Source: an uncultured bacterium (GTDB lineage Bacteria > UBA4055). Taken from it: DNA of 9,023 nucleotides. The translations under genes were made by a program, and so were the position numbers. Shown here in pieces: positions 1-6,141 of this stretch. The notes below the pieces were generated by a model. It searched no databases. It was not told the DNA's origin and saw only the letters and a list, made by a program, of their open reading frames with translations. Numbering within the stretch: the stretch's first letter is position 1; each line of letters begins with the position of its first letter. Location: the NCBI GenBank assembly GCA_937873545.1, contig CALMWI010000419.1, forward strand, positions 1-9,023, written 5' to 3'.

Positions 1-138
1 TTTTTTTTCCCGCCTTTATAGTTTCTTGCTCTTCTGACTGTATTATAATGAATTTTTTCTGTAATAATCAACAATTTCCGATAAAAGAAACAAAAACGCA
101 GATGAAACGACAAAAGACAATATGTGAATTCTTTGAAA
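1..138. other. Intergenic region at left edge
   Basis: No gene is visible in this AT-rich stretch downstream of the minus-strand EamA transporter gene. I see no convincing hairpin plus T-run that would end that gene's transcript. The region does contain a good minus-strand promoter candidate (listed separately), so a gene transcribed leftward probably begins just outside the window. A purine-rich AAGGCGGG followed by A's at the very edge, read on the minus strand, could be part of that gene's ribosome binding region. The T-run at 1-8 could instead be the tail of a plus-strand terminator lying outside, which cannot be decided from here. Confidence 0.5.
42..71 (-). promoter_or_regulatory. Candidate sigma70-type promoter reading leftward
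   Basis: On the minus strand TTGATT (66-71) is followed after 18 nt by a perfect TATAAT (42-47). The transcript would start near position 35 and leave the window. It lies in an intergenic region, as expected for a real promoter. TATAAT here is part of the self-complementary ATTATAAT, so a -10 can also be read on the plus strand, but there the -35 is poor and no gene follows. Confidence 0.45.
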
Positions 139-1065
139 TCACATTATCTGCAGGGACTTCTTTTTAAACAGTCCTTTCAGCTGAGACAGGATAATACCCA
201 GAAGAACTATGGACATTCCAAGTATCTTTTTCGTATCGAAATGTTCATTTAGCGCAAAATAAGATATAACTGCTGTAAAAACCGGTATCAGATTAGTGAA
301 AACATTTGTTTTTGAAATACCGAGTTCTTTTATGGGTTTTACGATAAGAACGAACGCAAGTACTGATGCAAAGAAAGACATATAAAAAAGAGTTGAGATC
401 ATATTTAAAAATGTTCCGTCAGTTATTGTTTTGCTGATTTTCTCACCAACAGTATTATATTCAAGCACTAAAAAAAGCGGAAGGAACAAAAAAGCGCCGA
501 AAATGCTCTGATATTTTGCTATGGTCATTGAAGAATAGTCTTTTGAGAGTTTTTTTACGATTATACCGTAGCTGACCGCACCGAGAACCGCAATAAAAAG
601 CAGGACTACACCTTTGATCGTAAAATCAGCAGCTGCGCTGGGATTTACCAGGATCATAATAACTCCGGCGAACGAAAGAAGGAGCCCGAGGATGTTAAAC
701 ACATTCAGCTTTTCATTCAGTATCTTAAAAGCGAACACGGGTGTAAGCACAGGTATCATAGAAATTATGACCGATGCTACAGTTGATGAAACATATAGCA
801 TACCGTAAGATTCTCCGAGAAAATAAATAAAAGGTTCAAAAAAAGCCAGCATAAGGAGGTTCTTGTAATCCTGCGCTGCAAGTTTTTCCCTTGTCTTAAA
901 AAAATATTTTGTTACGAAGATAAGGATTAGCGAAGCGATCACCAGACGGAAAAATATAACTGTTATGGGTCCGATATAATCAAGAATGATTTTATACCAG
1001 ATAAAAGTTAAAGCCCAGAATATCATCGGCAGTATCGCGAAGGCATAAAGAGTGAATTTTTTCAT
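139..1065 (-). CDS. EamA/DMT-family inner-membrane transporter
   Basis: A 308-residue, very hydrophobic protein with about ten predicted transmembrane segments arranged as two EamA repeats. This is the usual size and layout of drug/metabolite transporter superfamily permeases. The first repeat starts with the WALTFIWYK segment and runs to about residue 140, with a family-typical SSTVASVIISMIPVLTPVFAF stretch near residues 93-113. The second covers roughly residues 150-295 and has the equivalent TNVFTNLIPVFTAVISYFALNE stretch, followed by the final helix and a lysine-rich cytoplasmic tail. The substrate cannot be read from sequence; family members export amino acids, metabolites or nucleotide sugars. 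The ATG at 1065 sits just after the gap terminator, with only a weak purine-rich AAAAGAG as Shine-Dalgarno. No separate promoter is evident, so expression may depend on read-through from gap. Confidence 0.88.
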   Translation of the reverse strand: MKKFTLYAFAILPMIFWALTFIWYKIILDYIGPITVIFFRLVIASLILIFVTKYFFKTREKLAAQDYKNLLMLAFFEPFIYFLGESYGMLYVSSTVASVIISMIPVLTPVFAFKILNEKLNVFNILGLLLSFAGVIMILVNPSAAADFTIKGVVLLFIAVLGAVSYGIIVKKLSKDYSSMTIAKYQSIFGAFLFLPLFLVLEYNTVGEKISKTITDGTFLNMISTLFYMSFFASVLAFVLIVKPIKELGISKTNVFTNLIPVFTAVISYFALNEHFDTKKILGMSIVLLGIILSQLKGLFKKKSLQIM

Positions 1066-1083
1066 AGGAACGCTCTTTTAATA

Positions 1084-1114
1084 ATAAAAAAAGGGCAGAC
1101 TTTTTTTCTGCCCT
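1084..1114 (-). terminator. Intrinsic terminator of gap
   Basis: Read on the minus strand, an 8-bp stem AGGGCAGA / TCTGCCCT (1107-1114 with 1092-1099) closes a 7-nt A-rich loop and is followed immediately by a run of seven T's and ATTATT. It lies 19 nt beyond the gap stop codon. The stem is GC-rich and perfect, so this should be an efficient Rho-independent terminator. Confidence 0.9.
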
Positions 1115-1132
1115 GCAAGAAAATACTTCCGG

Positions 1133-2140
1133 CTAAACTTTCGCCATTTTTTCGATCAGGTCAACCACTCTGTTGGAATAACCGAATTCGTTATCGTACC
1201 ATGACACTATTTTTATAAAATTGCCGTCCAGAACCTTTGTAAGTCCGGCATCGAAAATAGATGAGTGCGGATTCCCGACGATATCAACGCTAACGATCGG
1301 GTCTGCGCAATATTCCAGAATTCCTTTCATAGATCCGTCTGCAGCTTCTTTAACAGCGGCGTTTATTTCTTCGACCGTAGCGGATTTCAAAAGCTCGCAG
1401 GTCAGATCGACTACCGAACCGTCCGGAGTAGGCACACGCATTGCGAAACCGTCCATTTTTCCTTTAAGTTCAGGAACAACAAGTCCTACGGCTTTTGCAG
1501 CTCCGGTGCTTGTCGGTATGATCGAAACCGCTGCGGCGCGGGCTCTTCTAAGGTCCTTGTGAGGAGCATCAAGAATAATCTGGTCATTTGTATATGAATG
1601 GATGGTGTTCATAAGTCCGCATTTAATGCCGAATTTGTCGTTAAGGACTTTTGCTACCGGTGCCAGACAGTTCGTGGTACATGAAGCGTTCGAAACGAAT
1701 TTAATATCTTTACTGATCACCTGTTCGTTCACTCCGAGTACAACTGTCGCATCAACATCTTCAGCCTTGTCAGCAGGAACAGTAAGAATAACTCTTTTTG
1801 CGCCGGCTTTGATATGCTTACCCATTTTTTCCCTGCTTCTGAATACTCCGGTCGATTCAACCACTATATCAACGCCGAGCGCTCCCCATGGCAAAGCTTC
1901 CGGGTCTTTTTCGGCATGGATCTTTATAGGCTTGCCGTTAACGATGAGCATATCGCCTTCAGCTTTTACTTCGCCCCTGAATTTCCCGTGAACGGAGTCA
2001 TACTTTAAAAGATGCGCAAGTGTTTTAGCGTCGGTAAGATCGTTTATGCCTACAACTTCAATGTCTTTTCTTTCCTGAATGATCCTGAAGACCACCCTTC
2101 CGATCCTGCCGAATCCGTTTATGGCAATTTTGATACCCAT
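1133..2140 (-). CDS. gap: Glyceraldehyde-3-phosphate dehydrogenase, type I
   Basis: Catalyses oxidative phosphorylation of glyceraldehyde 3-phosphate to 1,3-bisphosphoglycerate in the cytoplasm, the central step of glycolysis and, in reverse, of gluconeogenesis. The 335 residues match the family's usual length. The Rossmann fingerprint NGFGRIGR is at residues 8-15. Asp34 in GINDLTD is the position that favours NAD over NADP. The catalytic cysteine is Cys154 in SNASCTTNCLAP and its partner is His181 in NTIHSYTNDQ. The C-terminal half has the expected RRARAAAVSIIPTSTGAAKA and WYDNEFGYSNRV blocks. No key residue is missing. The ATG at 2140 has a clear AAAGAGGTG Shine-Dalgarno 5 nt upstream. It is transcribed away from the Hpt gene, with a candidate promoter of its own and a strong terminator, so it probably forms a largely monocistronic unit. 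Confidence 0.98.
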   Translation of the reverse strand: MGIKIAINGFGRIGRVVFRIIQERKDIEVVGINDLTDAKTLAHLLKYDSVHGKFRGEVKAEGDMLIVNGKPIKIHAEKDPEALPWGALGVDIVVESTGVFRSREKMGKHIKAGAKRVILTVPADKAEDVDATVVLGVNEQVISKDIKFVSNASCTTNCLAPVAKVLNDKFGIKCGLMNTIHSYTNDQIILDAPHKDLRRARAAAVSIIPTSTGAAKAVGLVVPELKGKMDGFAMRVPTPDGSVVDLTCELLKSATVEEINAAVKEAADGSMKGILEYCADPIVSVDIVGNPHSSIFDAGLTKVLDGNFIKIVSWYDNEFGYSNRVVDLIEKMAKV

Positions 2141-2145
2141 TTTTT

Positions 2146-2154
2146 CACCTCTTT
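2146..2154 (-). promoter_or_regulatory. Ribosome binding site of gap
   Basis: AAAGAGGTG on the minus strand, 5 nt before the ATG at 2140. Its GAGGTG core matches the anti-Shine-Dalgarno sequence and is among the best in the window, as expected for an abundant glycolytic enzyme. Confidence 0.75.
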
Positions 2155-2177
2155 AGTTTAATTAAATTTAACGGATA

Positions 2178-2207
2178 AAATTAATAATTCCTTTATATCG
2201 AAGTCAA
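2178..2207 (-). promoter_or_regulatory. Candidate promoter of gap
   Basis: In the 76-nt gap between the Hpt gene and gap, the minus strand has TTGACT (2202-2207) followed after 17-18 nt by TTAATT/TAATTT (2178-2184). The -35 is good and the -10 weak. The start would be near 2171, giving a leader of about 30 nt with an imperfect AT palindrome (2156-2172) at its beginning. Confidence 0.38.
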
Positions 2208-2216
2208 GGACAATAT

Positions 2217-2624
2217 TTACGATTTAATCTTGTCCGAATCCGGTTCTTCTGACGCGGCAAAACGGTTTAACTCGGCAATATAATTCTGAGATAACTCTTT
2301 AATTTCGTCAAAAACCTTTTTTGAAACTCCGGTTTCGCCGCAGAATATCGTTCTGTCGAACTCGATACACAGTTTGTTGAATTTGTCGGCTTTGAAATTC
2401 AAAGCTATACCTTTAAGACTGTGAGCTTCGAATTTGATCTTATTTATGTCATTCGTCTCAAAGGCGGAACTGATACTGCTTATTTTATTGGGAATTTCTT
2501 CAGCATACATTTTGACTATATCGGCGAAGACCTGTTTACCGTATGAACAGGATTTCTCCTTAAAATCTGTAACATCAAGTATATCCCAGTTGTCCAGGGG
2601 GCTATAGCTTAATTTCTTTTCCAT
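2217..2624 (-). CDS. Stand-alone Hpt (histidine phosphotransfer) domain protein
   Basis: A 135-residue acidic, helical protein occupied almost entirely by one Hpt domain. Such domains carry a phosphoryl group on histidine between response-regulator receivers in multistep phosphorelays. The signature is AHSLKGIALNF, matching the family pattern AHxLKG, with His68 as the phosphorylated residue. The preceding helices (about residues 30-57) and the following FKADKFNKLCIEFD helix fit the four-helix bundle. No kinase or receiver domain is fused and none is next to the gene, so its partners must be encoded elsewhere. I choose the ATG at 2624; an in-frame GTG two codons upstream (2630) is the alternative. 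Neither has a Shine-Dalgarno, and a TATAAT lies only about 20 nt upstream, so the message may be nearly leaderless. It lies upstream of gap and diverges from kdsA. Confidence 0.85.
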   Translation of the reverse strand: MEKKLSYSPLDNWDILDVTDFKEKSCSYGKQVFADIVKMYAEEIPNKISSISSAFETNDINKIKFEAHSLKGIALNFKADKFNKLCIEFDRTIFCGETGVSKKVFDEIKELSQNYIAELNRFAASEEPDSDKIKS

Positions 2625-2641
2625 GAACACAAATTACGCAA

Positions 2642-2647
2642 ATTATA
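2642..2647 (-). promoter_or_regulatory. Candidate -10 element of the Hpt gene
   Basis: A perfect TATAAT on the minus strand ends 17 nt before the ATG at 2624. No good -35 is present at 16-18 nt spacing. If it is used, transcription would start near 2635 and leave a leader of only about 11 nt without a Shine-Dalgarno. The AT-rich surroundings make a chance match possible. Confidence 0.3.
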
Positions 2648-2692
2648 TTCCTTTGTAAATAAAAATCTTGTAAAATTGACCGGATATTTTCA

Positions 2693-2721
2693 TTGAAAAA
2701 ACTAATAAATCACATTATATT
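2693..2721 (+). promoter_or_regulatory. Promoter of the kdsA-fecR operon
   Basis: TTGAAA (2693-2698), a 17-nt spacer and TATATT (2716-2721) form a near-consensus housekeeping promoter. It predicts a start near 2728 and a leader of about 50 nt before kdsA at 2778. It sits in the divergent intergenic region and is the only good promoter I see before the eight-gene plus-strand cluster. Confidence 0.6.
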
Positions 2722-2765
2722 TGTAAGCTTATTATTTCTTCTGAATGATAATAATCTTTAAATTT

Positions 2766-2770
2766 AAGGA
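2766..2770 (+). promoter_or_regulatory. Ribosome binding site deciding the kdsA start
   Basis: AAGGA lies 7 nt before the ATG at 2778. The alternative in-frame ATG at 2745 has no such motif, lies very close to the predicted transcription start, and would add an unusual MIIIFKFKDSC extension. The site therefore favours 2778. Confidence 0.65.
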
Positions 2771-2777
2771 TTCATGT

Positions 2778-3608
2778 ATGAAATCAGTAAAAAGGGGAAA
2801 GGAACTATTGGAAAAGATCTTATTCGGTAAAGGATCTGAGTTGTTTTTCATAGCAGGGCCATGTGTGATAGAATCAGAAGATACAACATTATCAATTGCT
2901 GAAAAATTATATGAACTCTCAAGCAGGATGAAATGTGAGATAATTTTTAAAGCTTCATATACAAAAGCGAACAGGTCCAGCATAGACTCTTATACCGGTC
3001 CCGGTATCGAAAAAGGATTAAAACTGCTGGCGAAGATAAGAAAAGAATTCGGTTTATACATTCTGACCGATGTTCACACCGCTGAAGAGGCGGTCATCGC
3101 GGGCAGAACCGCAGATATAATTCAGATACCCGCTTTTCTCTGCAGACAGACAGACCTTATAATCGCCGCCGCAAAGACCGGAAAGATCGTCAATATTAAA
3201 AAAGGGCAGTTCGCGTCATCAAAAGAAATGAAGCTGGCGGCGGATAAAGCTGTTTCAGCGGGCAACGGGAAAATTCTTCTGACGGAACGCGGAACTACTT
3301 TCGGATACAATAATCTCGTCGTTGACTTCAGGAATTTTATGGATATGAAGTCATTCGGATATCCCGTAGTTTATGATGTAACACATTCGCTGCAGAAACC
3401 CGCTGCCGAAGGAACAGTCTCCGGCGGTCAGCCGGAATATGCGGTTCAGATGGCTTGCGCGGCAGTATCAACAGGCTGTGTTGACGGCCTTTTTATAGAA
3501 ACACATCCAGATCCTTCAAAAGCTTTGTCCGATTCAAAATCCATGCTTAAGATTGATCAGATGGAAGAGCTTATCGCGAAAGTCAAAAAAATAAAAAAGA
3601 CGATATAA
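2778..3608 (+). CDS. kdsA: 3-deoxy-8-phosphooctulonate synthase (Kdo-8-P synthase)
   Basis: Condenses phosphoenolpyruvate with arabinose 5-phosphate to give Kdo 8-phosphate, the committed step to the LPS inner-core sugar Kdo; cytoplasmic TIM barrel. From the chosen start it has 276 residues, normal for the family. Residues 25-33 read IAGPCVIES. KANRSS (63-68), which separates Kdo-8-P synthases from the related DAHP synthases, is present, as are SYTGPG (71-76), RQTD (123-126), ERGTTFGYNNLVVD (170-183), DVTHS (200-204) and FIETHPDP (239-246). Cys29 occupies the position that is Asn in the metal-free E. coli enzyme, and His203, Glu241 and Asp252 fit the other metal ligands, so this should be the metal-dependent class. 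First gene of the operon; kdsC follows after 4 nt and encodes the next enzyme but one detected here, acting directly on this product. Confidence 0.97.
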   Translation: MKSVKRGKELLEKILFGKGSELFFIAGPCVIESEDTTLSIAEKLYELSSRMKCEIIFKASYTKANRSSIDSYTGPGIEKGLKLLAKIRKEFGLYILTDVHTAEEAVIAGRTADIIQIPAFLCRQTDLIIAAAKTGKIVNIKKGQFASSKEMKLAADKAVSAGNGKILLTERGTTFGYNNLVVDFRNFMDMKSFGYPVVYDVTHSLQKPAAEGTVSGGQPEYAVQMACAAVSTGCVDGLFIETHPDPSKALSDSKSMLKIDQMEELIAKVKKIKKTI

Positions 3609-3612
3609 AATT

Positions 3613-4122
3613 ATGCAGAAAGAAATTAGAATGGTCATACTTGACGTTGACGGTGCGCTGACTGACGGCAAGGTCTATTACAGCTCAAACGGAGAGCTGA
3701 TCAAGCCTTTTTCGGTTAAAGACGGTTTTATAATTAAGCATGTCTGTCCGGCTATGGGTATAAAGTTCGCGATAATCTCCGGAGGTTTCGGGGATATTGT
3801 TAAAAAAAGAGCCGAAGTGCTCGAGATCGAGGATGTCTTTATCGGATTCGTTGACAAGGCTGATGCCTACAATGAAATTAAAAGAAAGTATTCGCTTTCA
3901 AATGATGAAGTTGCTTATTTCGGAGACGACTGGTTCGACTGGTCAGCCATGAAATTCGCTACCTTGAAAGGAGCTCCGTCCGATGCCGCTCCCGAGATCA
4001 GGGAAAGGGCTGATTTCGTAACTATAGCCAAAGCGGGCGAAGGCGCTGTAAGAGAATTTCTAGAACACATTCTAAAAAGAGACGGTAAATTTGAAGCTGC
4101 AAAAAGCAAATATCTCGATTAA
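3613..4122 (+). CDS. kdsC: Kdo-8-phosphate phosphatase (HAD superfamily)
   Basis: Hydrolyses Kdo 8-phosphate to Kdo and phosphate, directly after the KdsA reaction. The 169-residue capless HAD protein has the expected motifs: motif I DVDGALTDG (residues 11-19; nucleophile Asp11, acid/base Asp13), motif II ISG (Ser56), motif III Lys82 in FVDKADAY, and motif IV GDDWFD (Asp105, Asp106, Asp109). The tail has KAGEGAVREF, matching the conserved GxGAVRE loop of KdsC. Several signature positions differ from the common form: ALTDG for VLTDG, ISGG for (S/T)GR, and WFDWS for LPDLP. Placement next to kdsA supports the assignment. The ATG at 3613 follows the kdsA stop by 4 nt with no Shine-Dalgarno, suggesting translational coupling; Met7 is a possible alternative start. 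The 3' end overlaps lptC. Confidence 0.92.
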   Translation: MQKEIRMVILDVDGALTDGKVYYSSNGELIKPFSVKDGFIIKHVCPAMGIKFAIISGGFGDIVKKRAEVLEIEDVFIGFVDKADAYNEIKRKYSLSNDEVAYFGDDWFDWSAMKFATLKGAPSDAAPEIRERADFVTIAKAGEGAVREFLEHILKRDGKFEAAKSKYLD

Positions 4123-4675
4123 AACAATTCTCATCTGTTGTTTTTTATTCCTGTCATGCGAGACTTCAAAACAGCCGGTGGCTACATCTTCTTCAGCAGC
4201 TGTCGGTACGGGCATGTCCGACAACATGATATGGGATATGGATGTCACAATAACAAGTGAAGGCCGGATACGCGCCAAATTCAGAGCGGGGTATGTTGAA
4301 AGGGATAATATCGGCAACTCCAAGTATTCGATAAGCAGAATAGATTCGGGGCTTGCAATCGAGTTTTTCGAGAAAGAAAAAAACACCGGATTTCTGCAGA
4401 GCAGGCGGGGTACTATCAATGACCTGAGCGAAGTATTTACCGCAATCGACAGCGTTGTTTTCAGATCAACAAAGGGTTATACTCTTTACACTGATACTCT
4501 TGTATGGAACAGAAAACTGGCACAGTTATCCACCGACTGCGATGTAATGATGATAAAAGATAACAGAGATACACTATACGGCGAAGGTTTTATAACTGAT
4601 GACAAATTCGATTCATACGAGATAAAAAGACCGAGGGGAGAAACCCTGATAGAAGAAAAAGATCCGGTAAATTAA
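4091..4675 (+). CDS. lptC: LptC-like LPS export component, probable lipoprotein
   Basis: LptC bridges the inner-membrane LptBFG transporter and periplasmic LptA in LPS transport. The 194-residue protein has a short basic N-terminus, a hydrophobic core (residues 12-22) and Cys23 in FLFLSCETS. This reads as a slightly atypical lipobox, suggesting a lipid anchor where the classical protein has a transmembrane helix. The body (about residues 45-185) fits an OstA/LptC beta-jellyroll, with the family-like stretches YTDTLVWNRKLAQLSTD and RDTLYGEGFITDDKFDSYEI. Sequence similarity in this family is low, so the call also rests on the kdsA-kdsC context. It starts with TTG at 4091, inside kdsC, overlapping it by 32 nt; no alternative ATG or GTG precedes the signal sequence. 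No lptA or lptB is present here. Confidence 0.8.
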   Translation: MKLQKANISIKTILICCFLFLSCETSKQPVATSSSAAVGTGMSDNMIWDMDVTITSEGRIRAKFRAGYVERDNIGNSKYSISRIDSGLAIEFFEKEKNTGFLQSRRGTINDLSEVFTAIDSVVFRSTKGYTLYTDTLVWNRKLAQLSTDCDVMMIKDNRDTLYGEGFITDDKFDSYEIKRPRGETLIEEKDPVN

Positions 4676-4681
4676 AGGAGG
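4674..4681 (+). promoter_or_regulatory. Ribosome binding site deciding the yicC TTG start
   Basis: AAAGGAGG, the strongest Shine-Dalgarno in the window, overlaps the lptC stop and lies 5 nt before the TTG at 4687. The protein then begins with the family-typical VRSMTGYG, which confirms the TTG over the internal ATG three codons later. Confidence 0.85.
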
Positions 4682-4686
4682 AATAT

Positions 4687-5562
4687 TTGGTCAGATCAAT
4701 GACAGGCTACGGTAAGAGTTCGGGTTCGTCGGACAATTATGATATTCAGGTAGAGATAAAAAGCGTGAACCACAGATTCCTTGATATAAATTTCAGAATG
4801 CCTTCATTTTTGAATGAACTTGAACTCAGGCTCAGAGACAGGCTGAAACTCTTATTGAGCAGAGGAAGCCTTACCGTTTTTGTAAATGTGACGGCAAAAC
4901 CCGGAAGCGAAAATATTAAAAAAATTGACGCCGGAGCCGCAAAAGCATATAAATATTCACTCGAAAACCTGAAAGATGAGCTGGAACTGTCAGGAGAGAT
5001 CGATCTTAACATGATCCTGAAATTTTCAGATGTCTATGATCAGACAGACGAAAGAGACAACGAAAATACGGTAAATAAAGTGACAGAATGTTTCGAGCGC
5101 GCGCTCTCCAATATGATCGGATACAGGGAAAAAGAAGGCGGAAACATTTTAAAAGATCTGGAATCACATCTTAATATTCTGGAATCTTTAATAAATCAAA
5201 CCGGCGATCTTGCCGCAAAAGCCGCGAAAGTGCAGTTTGAAAAACTGCTTGACAGGCTGAAGAATTTTACAAGTCTGGAATCTTTCAGTAAAGACAGGCT
5301 CGAACAGGAGCTGGTTCTTATAAGTGATAAAGTTGATATTTCTGAAGAGATATCAAGGCTTAGATCACACATTCTGCTGTTCAAGGAAACTCTAAAAGAA
5401 GAAAAAGCAGTCGGTAAAATTCTGAATAATCTCAGCCAGGAAATGCATAGGGAAGCCAGCACTATTTCCGCAAAAACGAATATGACTGAGATATCGCATC
5501 TTTCTGTAAGCATGAAAGAGACAATTGAGATTATAAGGGAGCAGGTACAGAATGTTGAATAA
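4687..5562 (+). CDS. yicC: YicC/YloC-family endoribonuclease
   Basis: A 291-residue protein of the YicC family, whose E. coli and B. subtilis members are reported to be endoribonucleases; its cellular role here is unknown. The N-terminal YicC-like domain (about residues 1-155) opens with the invariant MTGYGK and has EIKSVNHRFLDINFRMP at residues 23-39, both hallmarks. The C-terminal DUF1732 domain (about 205-291) is a helical coiled region with DKVDISEEISRLRSHILLF and GKILNNLSQEMHREASTISAK, ending in the typical REQVQNVE. Length is normal and nothing is missing. It starts with TTG, 11 nt after lptC, behind a strong ribosome binding site. It overlaps gmk by 11 nt; the yicC-gmk-rpoZ order is conserved in many bacteria. 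Confidence 0.95.
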   Translation: MVRSMTGYGKSSGSSDNYDIQVEIKSVNHRFLDINFRMPSFLNELELRLRDRLKLLLSRGSLTVFVNVTAKPGSENIKKIDAGAAKAYKYSLENLKDELELSGEIDLNMILKFSDVYDQTDERDNENTVNKVTECFERALSNMIGYREKEGGNILKDLESHLNILESLINQTGDLAAKAAKVQFEKLLDRLKNFTSLESFSKDRLEQELVLISDKVDISEEISRLRSHILLFKETLKEEKAVGKILNNLSQEMHREASTISAKTNMTEISHLSVSMKETIEIIREQVQNVE

Positions 5563-6124
5563 AGGGCGCCTTGTAGTGTTTTCTGCGCCTTCTGGCTCGG
5601 GTAAAACTACTCTGATCACTATGCTCAGAAAAGAGTATCCGTGTCTTGAATTTTCTATTTCGGCTACAACAAGACCGCCGAGAGGTGTGGAAAAGAACGG
5701 AGTCGAATATTTCTTTCTGACAAAACCCGAATTTGAAGAAAAGATAAGAAATAATGAATTCGTTGAGCATAAAACAGTTTACGGAAATTTTTACGGAACT
5801 TTGCGCTGTTTTGTTGATGACGCTCTGAAAAAAGGCAAGAATGTTCTTTTCGATGTTGATGTTCAGGGAGGAATTGCGATCAAGAGGCAGTATCCTGATG
5901 ATGCAGTCATGATATTTATTTATCCGCCTTCGCTTGAAGTTCTGAGAAAACGGCTTGAATTAAGGGGAACTGATTCTGAAGAAGTTATAAACAACCGTCT
6001 AAAATTTGCAAAGATAGAGATGGAAAAAATGAAAGAATATTCGTATAATATAGAGAACGATATTCTTGAAGCTACGTATTACGAGCTGAAATCGGTATTG
6101 AGAAGAGAGAAAATAATTAACTAA
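5552..6124 (+). CDS. gmk: Guanylate kinase
   Basis: Phosphorylates GMP to GDP with ATP; essential cytoplasmic step of guanine nucleotide supply. The 190-residue length is normal. The P-loop is APSGSGKTT (residues 12-20), with Lys18 contacting phosphate. GMP-binding elements are SATTRPPR (37-44), GVEYFF and YGNFYGT. The central VLFDVDVQGG strand carries the catalytic-site Asp, and the lid region has LELRGTDSEEVINNRL. The RGVEKNG form of the GMP loop, rather than RPGExxG, and FDVDVQGG resemble enzymes of the Bacteroidota/Chlorobiota group. The ATG overlaps yicC by 11 nt and has AGGGAG about 10 nt upstream plus a closer AGG. rpoZ follows after 17 nt. Confidence 0.97.
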   Translation: MLNKGRLVVFSAPSGSGKTTLITMLRKEYPCLEFSISATTRPPRGVEKNGVEYFFLTKPEFEEKIRNNEFVEHKTVYGNFYGTLRCFVDDALKKGKNVLFDVDVQGGIAIKRQYPDDAVMIFIYPPSLEVLRKRLELRGTDSEEVINNRLKFAKIEMEKMKEYSYNIENDILEATYYELKSVLRREKIIN

Positions 6125-6141
6125 AAATAGAAAGGAAGAAA

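Noticed and set aside
26..49. Plus-strand promoter using TATAAT at 44-49
   Set aside because: The -35 (TTTCTT or TTGCTC) is poor or wrongly spaced and no plus-strand gene follows for 2.7 kb; the same palindromic -10 is better explained on the minus strand.
100..138. Terminator hairpin after the EamA gene (CAAAGA/TCTTTTG)
   Set aside because: The stem is short, AT-rich and imperfect with a 12-nt loop and no following T-run.
1221..1991. Long plus-strand reading frames opposite gap (1221-1562, 1265-1597, 1602-1991)
   Set aside because: They lie antisense to a clearly identified GAPDH gene, have no recognisable domain and no Shine-Dalgarno, and arise from codon bias of the real gene.
2732..2983. 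Minus-strand frame across the kdsA start
   Set aside because: It overlaps the conserved N-terminus of kdsA, shows no family motif and would run through the operon promoter region.
5531..5770. Minus-strand frame with an Arg/Cys-rich stretch over the yicC-gmk junction
   Set aside because: It is the shadow of the gmk P-loop and GMP-loop codons, with no initiation signal.
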